From: Pseudomonas sp. RIT-PI-r
GTDB lineage: Bacteria; Pseudomonadota; Gammaproteobacteria; Pseudomonadales; Pseudomonadaceae
DNA: 64,000 bases
NCBI RefSeq assembly: GCF_001297015.1
Contig: NZ_LIGE01000035.1
Location: 37,753 to 101,752, forward strand
Direction of reading: 5' to 3'
Part shown: positions 53,532-61,412 of the stretch, one piece after another
How positions within the stretch are numbered: the stretch's first letter is position 1
Layout of the letters: each line of letters begins with the position of its first letter
Notes under the pieces: generated by a model
The model's input: the letters and a program-made list of their open reading frames with translations, nothing else
Databases searched by the model: none
Told to the model about the DNA's origin: nothing
Translations under genes and position numbers: made by a program

Positions 53532-53942
53532 TCATTGTTCCCAGGGGTTTATCAGGGAAACACCACTCGATTGAAAATCACCGACATTGCGAGTAACGAC
53601 AGTGAGTCCGTGAACCAGCGCGGTGGCTGCAATCAATGCGTCGCTTTCATTGGCCTGATCGGGTACATGCAGACTGGCACAACGCAGTGCCACAGCAGCG
53701 TCCACCGGCAGGATTCGTGCGTCGAATGCCGGCATGACGTGGCGCATCAGCCAGCTGCGCAAAACCTTGCCTTGAGCAGGATCGCGCCGTTCCATGCGTA
53801 GCACCCCGGTTTCCAGTTCTTTCAGGGTAATGGCCGAAAGATACAGGCTTGGAGCCAGCACGCTTTTCGCCCAATTGACGACATTGGCATCAGCTTGCGG
53901 CTTGCGAAGTTCGGATATCACATTGGTGTCGAGTAAATACAT
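53532..53942 (-). CDS. PIN-domain toxin (VapC/FitB type)
   Basis: The 136-aa product is a predicted RNase toxin. Its acidic metal-binding residues are in place: D5 (MYLLDTNVISELRKP), E42 (LKELETGVLR), D101 (NESDALIAATA) and D122 (NVGDF). Its ATG overlaps the antitoxin stop by one base (TGATG), so the pair is translationally coupled. It is inserted between ccoG and ccoP1, in a place with no such genes in P. aeruginosa as I recall it. The target RNA is unknown. Confidence 0.92.
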   Translation of the reverse strand: MYLLDTNVISELRKPQADANVVNWAKSVLAPSLYLSAITLKELETGVLRMERRDPAQGKVLRSWLMRHVMPAFDARILPVDAAVALRCASLHVPDQANESDALIAATALVHGLTVVTRNVGDFQSSGVSLINPWEQ

Positions 53943-54199
53943 CAGGATAGATCCACGGGACGATGAATGATGACCGCACGCTCGGTTTCGAATTCGATGT
54001 CGGCGGCTTCCGGCATGACTAGCAAATCAACAATGTTTGCGTTTGTACCGCTCAGTTCCTGATATTCCTCGATGCTCAGCAGGACGTGAGAAGCCTTGCC
54101 GCGGTCGGTAATGATCACAGGGCCCAGGCGTGCAGCCTTCTTGGCGCTGCTGGTGTCCTGATTGAACTCACGGCTGGAGATGGTGGTGATTGCCATCAT
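53942..54199 (-). CDS. Phd/YefM-type antitoxin
   Basis: The 85-aa product has the Phd/YefM N-terminus (MAITTISSREFNQDTSSAKK) and GPVIITDRGKASHVLLSIEE; the C-terminus presumably wraps the toxin. I chose ATG 54199 with GAGG 6 bases before; the next codon is also ATG. The frame is open to 54367 but the family starts here. A 16-bp palindrome (54223-54238) is a likely autoregulatory site. Confidence 0.91.
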   Translation of the reverse strand: MMAITTISSREFNQDTSSAKKAARLGPVIITDRGKASHVLLSIEEYQELSGTNANIVDLLVMPEAADIEFETERAVIIHRPVDLS

Positions 54200-54222
54200 G
54201 GTCGACCTCTCGGATTGCAGAT

Positions 54223-54238
54223 GTAGCAACGTTACTAC
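54223..54238. promoter_or_regulatory. Antitoxin operator candidate GTAGCAACGTTACTAC
   Basis: The 16-bp near-perfect palindrome, centred on AACGTT with one mismatched pair, is 24 bases before the antitoxin start, where antitoxins usually repress their own promoter. Confidence 0.5.
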
Positions 54239-54370
54239 TTCACCGTCAGTGCGGCAATTGGAAGGAGCAGGGCTCATACGTCCGTTGGTCGGGCGATGGC
54301 TGGCATGTGTGGAGACGGCTTCGCGCGAAGTAGAAGCCATCTCGGCTTGAATCAGGCTTCGTTTCAAAAC

Positions 54371-54571
54371 TCAGGGAAGCCGACCACCGCCCAGGCTGTC
54401 GAGACTGCCGGTATTCCTGTGCGGTTTCGTGGTGCTGTTGGCATCGGGTTGCAGCGGCGTGCCGAGGCTCAGCACAGCGGGACTCAGGGCGTGATTCGAT
54501 GAGTCGCAAGACTGCTCGGTTTCAGCGAGGTCCTGCTCGTCTGGTAGTTGCGTGTTGTCATCATTCAACAT
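54371..54571 (-). CDS. Small hypothetical protein, 66 aa
   Basis: The product is short, polar and rich in Asp, Ser and Leu (MLNDDNTQLPDEQDLAETEQ). It has no known domain. AAGGA lies 9 bases before the ATG. It is upstream of the antitoxin on the same strand, 170 bases away. It may be a real accessory gene, but a chance frame cannot be ruled out. The rest of 54200-54878 shows a hairpin at 54691 and AT-rich promoter-like DNA before the phosphoesterase gene. Confidence 0.4.
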   Translation of the reverse strand: MLNDDNTQLPDEQDLAETEQSCDSSNHALSPAVLSLGTPLQPDANSTTKPHRNTGSLDSLGGGRLP

Positions 54572-54690
54572 GGCAGCTTCATCCTTGAAGTTACTCCGAT
54601 GCGGATCATCGGGCTGCTGAAAACCCTATCGCCGATGGTCAATCGAGTCCATCAGACAAGTGTCTCAAGGTATGAAGCGCCAACAGAATA

Positions 54691-54716
54691 GCCCCACCAA
54701 TACACATTGGCGGGGC
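54691..54716. terminator. Hairpin GCCCCACCAATACACATTGG-CGGGGC
   Basis: An 11-pair stem with one mismatch surrounds an ACAC loop. No T-run follows on either strand, so termination is uncertain. It stands in the AT-rich spacer upstream of the phosphoesterase gene. Confidence 0.4.
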
Positions 54717-54878
54717 CGTCTGCTTGCCGCTTTATGTGCGTGATATCCATGTGCTGGAAATATAATCAGTTAATTGTCAGGTTTTAAAGTTGCGGGCTTC
54801 TCGAATAACTTAGTTTTTTGCGCTGTTCTTCGGCAGTTGCGTATTGATGTTTATAGAACAAGGTAACAATGGAGTTTC

Positions 54879-55883
54879 ATGAATATAAAGGATGTTAAAA
54901 AAACTCTCGCCGGGCTGTGCCTGTCATCGCTGGCTTCTTTTGCCCATGCAGACGAAGGCGTTCCACAGCACATGGTATTTGCCTCGGACCCCCAATATCC
55001 GTGGACGGAAAAATCGGACAGCGGCGAAGAGGAATCGAGCGCGGACTTTGAAAAACGCTCGAAATGGCTGGTTGAAAGCCAATTCGCGAGCATTGCACAG
55101 TTCCGCAACGAGATGGGCGGGCAGAGCACAGTACCGCTGATGATCAACGGCGACATGACCGCGTTCGGCCACGGCTGGCAACGCTCGTTTATGGGGGGGA
55201 TGCTGCAGAAATATTTTGCTGATGACTATCTTTACGGGCTGGGTAATCACGACTATCAGAACAATGTCAATGACTGCTTTAGCGAGAGTTGCGCAGCGGG
55301 CAGTATCGTCGATTATCGCGATCATCATGTTGATAAGGTCGATCAGATGGATCTTGCAGTTACCGGAGGATTTCTCAATAAGCATTATCTGGGAAGTCTG
55401 GCTTACTCGAAGAGCATTGGTGAAGTGCATCTGGTGCAACTGAACAATGAACCGACTTACCAAGTGAAGATTTCCCATGCCTTGAATCCAACCACGTTCG
55501 ATATCAAGCAGTCGCTGGACTGGCTGGAGAATGATTTGCGGATAGCGCGGATGCAGGGATCGGTGATCATTATCAACATGCACAAACCCTATGATTGGGC
55601 GGGCAGTTGGGATGAGCAAAAGCGCTTTCGCGCGATGATCGAAAAGTACCAGGTGACGGCGATGTTCGCCGGCCATTTCCATGCCGATGGCGGCAGCATG
55701 AGTTACATCGGCAGCGTGCCGATGTTCCTCAGTGGTGGGGCCTCGCGGCAAACGTACCTGACTGCCAGTTTTTCCAGGGATCGCAAACAACTGGAAGTGA
55801 GTCTGGTGGAGGGCAACCAGTGGCGTAAACGTACGCCGGTGGCAACGGTGCCGGTAAAGTCGATCTTTACCAGTCGACTATAA
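54879..55883 (+). CDS. Secreted calcineurin-like metallophosphoesterase
   Basis: The 334-aa product has a likely signal peptide (MNIKDVKKTLAGLCLSSLAS, then FAHADE) and all metallophosphoesterase motifs: ASDPQ, INGDMTAFG, GLGNHDY, INMHKPYD and AGHFHADGG. It should act in the periplasm or outside on phosphate esters of unknown type. The upstream 150 bases are AT-rich compared with the neighbours. It is on the opposite strand from all cco genes and shares a bidirectional terminator with ccoP1. With the toxin-antitoxin pair it looks like inserted material. Confidence 0.88.
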   Translation: MNIKDVKKTLAGLCLSSLASFAHADEGVPQHMVFASDPQYPWTEKSDSGEEESSADFEKRSKWLVESQFASIAQFRNEMGGQSTVPLMINGDMTAFGHGWQRSFMGGMLQKYFADDYLYGLGNHDYQNNVNDCFSESCAAGSIVDYRDHHVDKVDQMDLAVTGGFLNKHYLGSLAYSKSIGEVHLVQLNNEPTYQVKISHALNPTTFDIKQSLDWLENDLRIARMQGSVIIINMHKPYDWAGSWDEQKRFRAMIEKYQVTAMFAGHFHADGGSMSYIGSVPMFLSGGASRQTYLTASFSRDRKQLEVSLVEGNQWRKRTPVATVPVKSIFTSRL

Positions 55884-55916
55884 AAAAGCCCCCGCCAGGT
55901 GAGTGGCGAGGGCTTT
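55884..55916. terminator. Bidirectional terminator between the phosphoesterase gene and ccoP1
   Basis: AAAAAAGCCCCCGCCA, loop GGTGAG, TGGCGAGGGCTTT; read from the other strand it ends in six T. It follows the phosphoesterase stop directly and is 20 bases beyond the ccoP1 stop. Confidence 0.88.
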
Positions 55917-55936
55917 CGTTGCAACGCAAACCGGGC

Positions 55937-56920
55937 TTATCGGGCGTCGGCTTCCGGAGCTTTTTCACCGTGGGACAGGCTGTAAACGTAAGCCGCCAGC
56001 AGGTGCACCTTGTCGTTGCCTTGCAGTTGTTCCTGCGCCGGCATCTGGCCCTGACGGCCGTAACGGATGGTCTGCTGCAGTTGCGCGAAGCTCGAGCCGT
56101 AGATGAATGCACCCGGGTGGGTCAGGTCAGGCGCGCCCATGGCGGGAGTGCCTTTGCCGGCCGGACCGTGGCAGGCCACGCAGTTGGCGGCGAACAGTTT
56201 GCCGCCGTTTTCCGGGTCAGCCTTGGTGTCTTCCGGCAGTTTGCGGCCATCGAGTTTGGTCACGACGAATGCCGCGACATCGGCCACGCCTTGCTCGCCA
56301 ATCACTTCAGCCCAGGCCGGCATAACCGCGTGACGACCGCCCATGATGGTGGTCTTGATGGTTTCCGGCTCGCCGCCCCAGCGCCAGTCGGCGTCGGTCA
56401 GGTTCGGGAAACCGTAGGCACCCTTGGCGTCGGAACCGTGGCACACCGAGCAGTTGGAGGCGAACAGGCGGCCACCCATTTTCAGTGCTTGCGGATCCTT
56501 GGCGACTTCTTCGATCGGCATGGCGGCGAACTTGGCGAAGATCGGACCGAACTTGGCGTCCGAACGGGCCATTTCCTTTTCCCACTCGTGCACGCCGGTC
56601 CAGCCGGTCTGGCCGTTGGCGAACGCGGTCTGCTTGTCGTTATCGAGGTAGTTGTAACCCGGCAGCAGGCCTTTCCAGTTGCCCAGACCCGGGTACAGCA
56701 CCAGGTAACCCAAGGCGAAAACGATGGTGCCGACAAACAGCATGAACCACCATTTCGGCAGTGGGTTGTCGTACTCCTCGATCCCGTCGAAGGAGTGCCC
56801 GACCGTCTCGTCCGTCTGTTCGCTGCGCTGGCCCTTGCGGGTCGACAGCAACAGCCAGGTCAGGGCGAAGATCGTACCGAGACTGAGGACTGTGACGTAC
56901 AGACTCCAGAATGTAGTCAT
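55937..56920 (-). CDS. ccoP: cbb3-type cytochrome c oxidase subunit III (copy 1)
   Basis: CcoP is the diheme cytochrome c subunit that passes electrons toward CcoO and CcoN. The 327-aa product has two N-terminal membrane helices and two heme motifs (CSVCH, CVACH). Axial methionines are likely in MGGRHAVMPAW and QGQMPAQ. It has a segment (YNYLDNDKQTAFANGQTG) that the copy 2 protein lacks. Its start overlaps ccoQ by 4 bases. It is the last gene of the first operon. Confidence 0.95.
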   Translation of the reverse strand: MTTFWSLYVTVLSLGTIFALTWLLLSTRKGQRSEQTDETVGHSFDGIEEYDNPLPKWWFMLFVGTIVFALGYLVLYPGLGNWKGLLPGYNYLDNDKQTAFANGQTGWTGVHEWEKEMARSDAKFGPIFAKFAAMPIEEVAKDPQALKMGGRLFASNCSVCHGSDAKGAYGFPNLTDADWRWGGEPETIKTTIMGGRHAVMPAWAEVIGEQGVADVAAFVVTKLDGRKLPEDTKADPENGGKLFAANCVACHGPAGKGTPAMGAPDLTHPGAFIYGSSFAQLQQTIRYGRQGQMPAQEQLQGNDKVHLLAAYVYSLSHGEKAPEADAR

Positions 56921-57102
56921 TCTTTGTTACTCCTAGAAGCTTGCTCGACGTGCTTGATGGCTTCGGGATCATCCGCAAAAGGCAACAAGGTCGCGTCTTC
57001 AAACTCCGACTTGCGCTTGGGGCTGAACACCCACAACGCCAGACCGATGAAGGCCACCATCACAACAACGGTGCCCAGGCCACGAATCATCCCGATATCC
57101 AT
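56917..57102 (-). CDS. ccoQ: cbb3 oxidase subunit CcoQ (copy 1)
   Basis: The 61-aa, single-helix product (IRGLGTVVVMVAFIGLALWV) ends with a polar tail, typical of CcoQ, which stabilises the complex. It lies between ccoO and ccoP with a 4-base overlap to ccoP. Confidence 0.92.
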   Translation of the reverse strand: MDIGMIRGLGTVVVMVAFIGLALWVFSPKRKSEFEDATLLPFADDPEAIKHVEQASRSNKE

Positions 57103-57107
57103 CTAAT

Positions 57108-57716
57108 TCACCGTTTGCTTTTGATGATGGTGCCCAGGCCTTGCAGATAGGCCACCAGCGCGTCCATTTCGGTTTTGCCCTTCACGGCATCCTGTGCACC
57201 GGCGATGTCTTCGTCGGTGTAAGGGACGCCGAGGGTGCGCAAAACCTCCATTTTCTTGGCGGTTTCCTTGCCGTCGAGCTTGTTTTCCACGAGGAACGGG
57301 TAAGCCGGCATTTTCGACTCAGGCACCACGTTGCGCGGGTTGTACAAGTGCGCACGCTGCCAGTCATCGGAGTAACGACCACCGACCCGGGCCAGATCCG
57401 GACCGGTACGCTTGGAACCCCACAGGAACGGGTGATCCCAGACGCTTTCACCCGCCACCGAGTAGTGGCCGTAGCGTTCGGTTTCAGCACGGAACGGACG
57501 GATCATCTGCGAGTGGCAGCCGACACAGCCGTTGGCGATGTAAACGTCGCGGCCTTCCAGCTCCAGTGCCGAACGCGGCTTCATGCCTTCGACCGGCTTG
57601 TTGGTGACGTCCTGGAAAAACAGCGGAACGATTTGGGTCAGGCCGCCAATGCTGACGGCGATGACCATGAAGAAGGCCAGCAGGCCAATATTCTTCTCGA
57701 CAGCTTCATGCTTCAT
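57108..57716 (-). CDS. ccoO: cbb3-type cytochrome c oxidase subunit II (copy 1)
   Basis: The 202-aa membrane-anchored monoheme cytochrome c has one helix (LLAFFMVIAVSIGGLTQIVP) and the heme motif GCVGCHSQMIRPF. The methionine ligand may be in ESKMPAYPFL. The start overlaps the ccoN stop by one base. Confidence 0.95.
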   Translation of the reverse strand: MKHEAVEKNIGLLAFFMVIAVSIGGLTQIVPLFFQDVTNKPVEGMKPRSALELEGRDVYIANGCVGCHSQMIRPFRAETERYGHYSVAGESVWDHPFLWGSKRTGPDLARVGGRYSDDWQRAHLYNPRNVVPESKMPAYPFLVENKLDGKETAKKMEVLRTLGVPYTDEDIAGAQDAVKGKTEMDALVAYLQGLGTIIKSKR

Positions 57717-59158
57717 CAGTGAGCTCCAACGACAGCGATCTGGGCAGCGGCTTCGGCTTCAGCCGGGTTCGAGGCGCGCACGGTGCGCCAGACGTTGTAA
57801 GCCATCAGGAACATGCCGCTGGCGAAGAAAGCGCCGCCCAGGGCACGAACGATGTAACCCGGGTGGCTGGCCTGCAGCGCTTCAACGAACGAGTAGGTGA
57901 GGGTGCCGTCGTCGTTGATTGCACGCCACATCAGGCCCTGAGTGATGCCGTTGACCCACATCGACGCGATGTAGAGCACGGTGCCGATGGTCGCGAGCCA
58001 GAAGTGCGCGTTGATCAGGCCGACACTGTGCATCTGCGCACGGCCGAACAGACGCGGGATCATGTGGTAGATCGCGCCGATCGAGATCATCGCTACCCAG
58101 CCGAGAGCGCCGGCGTGTACGTGGCCGATGGTCCAGTCGGTGTAGTGCGAGAGCGAGTTGACGGTCTTGATCGCCATCATCGGACCTTCGAAGGTCGACA
58201 TGCCGTAGAACGCCAGCGACACCACGAGGAAGCGCAGGATCGGGTCGGTGCGCAACTTATGCCAGGCGCCCGACAGGGTCATCATGCCGTTGATCATGCC
58301 GCCCCAGCTTGGCGCCAGCAGAATGATCGACATCGCCATACCCAAAGATTGTGCCCAATCCGGCAGTGCGGTGTAGTGCAAGTGGTGCGGGCCGGCCCAG
58401 ATATACAGGGTGATCAGCGCCCAGAAGTGCACGATCGACAGGCGATAGGAGTAGATCGGACGCTCAGCCTGTTTCGGCACGAAGTAATACATCATCCCGA
58501 GGAAACCGGTGGTCAGGAAGAAGCCCACCGCGTTGTGGCCGTACCACCACTGGATCATCGCATCCGTCGCGCCCGAGTAGGCGGAGTAGGACTTGAACAG
58601 GTTCACCGGCAGGGAAGCGTGGTTGACGATGTGCAACATCGCCGTGACGACGATGAACGCGCCGTAGAACCAGTTACCCACATAGATGTGCTTGGTTTTG
58701 CGCTTGGTGATGGTGCCGAAGAACACCAGACCGTAGGTGACCCAGACAATGGCCAGCAAAATGGCGATCGGCCATTCCAGTTCCGCATATTCCTTGGTGG
58801 TGGTGTAACCCAGCGGCAAGGTAATGATCGCGCCGACGATCACCGCTTGCCAGCCCCAGAAGGTGAAGGCCGCGAGGCTGTCGGAGATCAGTCGCGTCTG
58901 GCAGGTTCGCTGCACGACATAGTAGGAAGTGGCAAACAGTGCACAACCACCGAAGGCGAAAATCACCAGGTTTGTGTGCAACGGGCGCAGGCGTCCAAAG
59001 CTCGTCCACGGCAGACCGAAGTTCAATTCCGGCCAGACCAGTTGCGAGGCGATGAAGACACCGAGCCCCATGCCAAGGATCCCCCAGACCACCGTCATGA
59101 TGGCGAACTGGCGGACTACCTTATAGTTATAAGCAGTCGGACTGATTGCTGTGCTCAT
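57716..59158 (-). CDS. ccoN: cbb3-type cytochrome c oxidase subunit I (copy 1)
   Basis: CcoN is the catalytic subunit with heme b, heme b3 and CuB; it reduces oxygen and pumps protons. The 480-aa product has 12 helices and the conserved histidines in LHTNLVIFAFGG, WWYGHNAVGFFLT, WAGPHHLHYTALP and DWTIGHVHAGALGW. It is the first gene of ccoNOQP-1. The upstream region (59159-59640) holds an Anr-like box and the end of the second operon. Confidence 0.96.
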   Translation of the reverse strand: MSTAISPTAYNYKVVRQFAIMTVVWGILGMGLGVFIASQLVWPELNFGLPWTSFGRLRPLHTNLVIFAFGGCALFATSYYVVQRTCQTRLISDSLAAFTFWGWQAVIVGAIITLPLGYTTTKEYAELEWPIAILLAIVWVTYGLVFFGTITKRKTKHIYVGNWFYGAFIVVTAMLHIVNHASLPVNLFKSYSAYSGATDAMIQWWYGHNAVGFFLTTGFLGMMYYFVPKQAERPIYSYRLSIVHFWALITLYIWAGPHHLHYTALPDWAQSLGMAMSIILLAPSWGGMINGMMTLSGAWHKLRTDPILRFLVVSLAFYGMSTFEGPMMAIKTVNSLSHYTDWTIGHVHAGALGWVAMISIGAIYHMIPRLFGRAQMHSVGLINAHFWLATIGTVLYIASMWVNGITQGLMWRAINDDGTLTYSFVEALQASHPGYIVRALGGAFFASGMFLMAYNVWRTVRASNPAEAEAAAQIAVVGAH

Positions 59159-59242
59159 TCTAAGGTTCCACGGTTTGGGTGTTTTATTAGGATTAAAATC
59201 GGCCGCAAGTATGCAGAGAGCAGGGGGTCATTGCAACGCGCC

Positions 59243-59256
59243 ATGACCTGGGTCAA
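59243..59256 (-). promoter_or_regulatory. Anr-box-like site before ccoN1 (one mismatch)
   Basis: The minus strand reads TTGACCCAGGTCAT, one base off TTGAY-N4-RTCAA. Its centre is 91 bases before the ccoN1 ATG. The rest of the 480-base gap has no gene that I can support. Confidence 0.5.
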
Positions 59257-59599
59257 TGCTTTCCAACGCTGATTCTGCGGCCTTTCCATGCGCCGCGTAA
59301 GGACAAAATCGGCCTCGGACAAAATGTCGCAGCGGACGAAAAAAGCGAGGGGTTCAGGTCGCTTGTAACGGGGTGTGTTCAAACGCTCAGTTCGGGTGAC
59401 GGATGGCAAATGGCACGACAGCCGGTATCTACCGGCGTTTGCGGCCACATCAGTCAGCCGGTTCGCAGAACACAGCAGTCAGCGTTGACCTGGAACCGGC
59501 ACAAGCCAGTCCGCATCGAGCAAGCGTAGACCCGAATCCGGGGAACCGAAAGGAGAGGGTGCGAAGGGGTGCGACAATGCGTCGCAAAGGGGCAGGATG

Positions 59600-59625
59600 C
59601 TGCCGCACCGAGAAAGGTGCGGCAG
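59600..59625 (-). terminator. Hairpin downstream of ccoP2
   Basis: CTGCCGCACC, loop TTTCTC, GGTGCGGCAG: a perfect 10-bp stem 15 bases past the ccoP2 stop. No T-run follows, so it may protect the mRNA 3' end rather than stop transcription cleanly. Confidence 0.6.
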
Positions 59626-59640
59626 AGGTGTATGCAATGA

Positions 59641-60594
59641 TTACTTCTTGTTGTCTTCGGTAATCAGTTTTTCTGTATTCAATCCGTGCGACAGGCTGTA
59701 CACATAAGCGGCGAGCAATTGCACTTTATCGTTACCCAACAGCTCGTTCTGCGCCGGCATATGACCCTGACGACCATGGCGAATGGTTTGCTCGAGTTGG
59801 GTCAGGCTGGTTCCGTAGATAAACCCGGCCGGGTGCGTCAGATTCGGCGCGCCCATGGCTTCAGTGCCGTGGCCGGTTGCCCCGTGACAGGCTACGCAAG
59901 TGGTGCTGAACGCCTGCTGTCCGGCTTGCAGGTCGGCCTTGCTGTCGGCGGGCAATGGCAGACCGGCCAGCTCGTGACGCACATACGCGGCCACGTTCTT
60001 CACCCCGGCCTCGCCGAGCACTTCGCCCCAGGCCGGCATCGCCGCCATCCGGCCACCCATGATGGTGGTCTTGATGGTGTCGGCGTCGCCGCCCCAGCGC
60101 CAGTCGCTGTCGGCGAGGTTAGGGAAACCGAACGCGCCCTTGGCGTCGGAGCCGTGGCACACCGAGCAGTTGGAAGCGAACAGGCGGCCACCCATTTTCA
60201 ACGCCTGCGGATCCTTCGCCACTTCCTCCACCGGCATGGCGGCGAACTTGGCGAAGATCGGCCCGAACCTGGCATCAGCCTTGTTCATTTCCTTTTCCCA
60301 CTCGTGCACACCGGTCCAGCCATCCTCGTAACCCGGCAGGATGCCTTTCCAGTTGCCCAGACCCGGATACAGGATTAAATAGCCCACGGAAAACACCAGC
60401 GTGCCGGCGAACAGCATGAACCACCACTGCGGCAGCGGGTTGTCGTACTCCTCGATGCCGTCGAAGCTGTGGCCCATGGTCTGGTCGACGCTGCCTTTGG
60501 TCTCTCCCCGGCGGGTGCCGATCAGCAGCCACGTCAGGCCGATCAGGCTGCCGATGGTCAGTACGCAGATCCACGTACTCCAGAAGGTGGTCAT
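59641..60594 (-). CDS. ccoP: cbb3-type cytochrome c oxidase subunit III (copy 2)
   Basis: The 317-aa diheme cytochrome is close to copy 1 and has the same CSVCH and CVACH motifs. The linker between helix 2 and the first heme domain is shorter: GYEDGWTGVHEW against GYNYLDND...GWTGVHEW in copy 1. The C-terminal tail also differs (LNTEKLITEDNKK). The start overlaps ccoQ2 by 4 bases. Confidence 0.95.
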   Translation of the reverse strand: MTTFWSTWICVLTIGSLIGLTWLLIGTRRGETKGSVDQTMGHSFDGIEEYDNPLPQWWFMLFAGTLVFSVGYLILYPGLGNWKGILPGYEDGWTGVHEWEKEMNKADARFGPIFAKFAAMPVEEVAKDPQALKMGGRLFASNCSVCHGSDAKGAFGFPNLADSDWRWGGDADTIKTTIMGGRMAAMPAWGEVLGEAGVKNVAAYVRHELAGLPLPADSKADLQAGQQAFSTTCVACHGATGHGTEAMGAPNLTHPAGFIYGTSLTQLEQTIRHGRQGHMPAQNELLGNDKVQLLAAYVYSLSHGLNTEKLITEDNKK

Positions 60595-60788
60595 GGCCGG
60601 GTACTCCTTGTTTCAGATGCTTGGTTTTGTTCGGGCTGCGGCTCGTCGGCAAACGGTAGCAGACGTGCTTCGGCGAATTCCGGGGTGCGCTTGCGGTTGA
60701 ACACCCACAAGGTCAGGCCGACGAAGGCGACGAACACCACGACCGTGCCGAGACCGCGAATCAGGCCTGCACTCATCTCAATGATCAT
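60591..60788 (-). CDS. ccoQ: cbb3 oxidase subunit CcoQ (copy 2)
   Basis: The 65-aa product (MIIEMSAGLIRGLGTVVVFV...) has one helix and a polar tail. I took ATG 60788 because AGAGGTG lies 6 bases upstream; the ATG at 60776 is an alternative. It overlaps ccoP2 by 4 bases and lies 5 bases after ccoO2. Confidence 0.9.
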   Translation of the reverse strand: MIIEMSAGLIRGLGTVVVFVAFVGLTLWVFNRKRTPEFAEARLLPFADEPQPEQNQASETRSTRP

Positions 60789-60793
60789 CGTGC

Positions 60794-61402
60794 TCACCTC
60801 TTGCTCTTGATCGCAGTGCCGAGCACTTGCAGGTAGGAGACGAGGGCGTCCATTTCGGTCTTGCCTTTGAGGCTGGCCACCGCGCCGCTGATGTCGTCGT
60901 CGGTGTAAGGCACGCCGAGGGTACGCATGACTTTGAGCTTGGTTTCGGTATGGCTGCTGTCGACCGCTTGCGTAACCAGCCACGGGTAGGCCGGCATTTT
61001 CGATTCCGGTACGACGTTGCGCGGGTTGTACAAGTGCGCGCGGTGCCAGTCATCCGAGTAGCGCGCGCCGACCCGGGCCAGATCCGGTCCGGTACGTTTC
61101 GACCCCCAGAGAAACGGGTGATCCCACACGCTTTCACCGGCTACCGAGTAGTGCCCGTAGCGCTCGGTTTCGGCGCGGAAAGGGCGGATCATCTGCGAGT
61201 GGCAACCGACGCAGCCTTCGCGGATATAGATGTCGCGGCCTTCCAGTTGCAGCGCGGTGTAGGGCTTCATGCCCTCGACCGGTTTGTTGGTGACGTCCTG
61301 GAAGAACAGCGGGACGATCTGGGTCAGGCCGCCGATGCTCACGGCAAACACCATGAGCAACATCAACAGGCCGACGTTCTTTTCAATCGTTTCGTGTTTC
61401 AT
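60794..61402 (-). CDS. ccoO: cbb3-type cytochrome c oxidase subunit II (copy 2)
   Basis: The 202-aa monoheme cytochrome has the heme motif GCVGCHSQMIRPF and is almost the same as copy 1 in the N-terminal half, but differs toward the C-terminus (WLVTQAVDSSHTETKLKVMR). It starts 10 bases after ccoN2. Confidence 0.95.
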   Translation of the reverse strand: MKHETIEKNVGLLMLLMVFAVSIGGLTQIVPLFFQDVTNKPVEGMKPYTALQLEGRDIYIREGCVGCHSQMIRPFRAETERYGHYSVAGESVWDHPFLWGSKRTGPDLARVGARYSDDWHRAHLYNPRNVVPESKMPAYPWLVTQAVDSSHTETKLKVMRTLGVPYTDDDISGAVASLKGKTEMDALVSYLQVLGTAIKSKR

Positions 61403-61412
61403 GGTCGACTCC

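Noticed and set aside
54296..54502. 68-codon frame on the plus strand near the antitoxin
   Set aside because: No ribosome binding site and antisense to the slightly better small frame at 54371-54571.
57719..59272. Open frame of 517 codons on the plus strand opposite ccoN1
   Set aside because: Antisense shadow of a membrane protein gene; product is His/Arg/Asp-rich and unlike any family.
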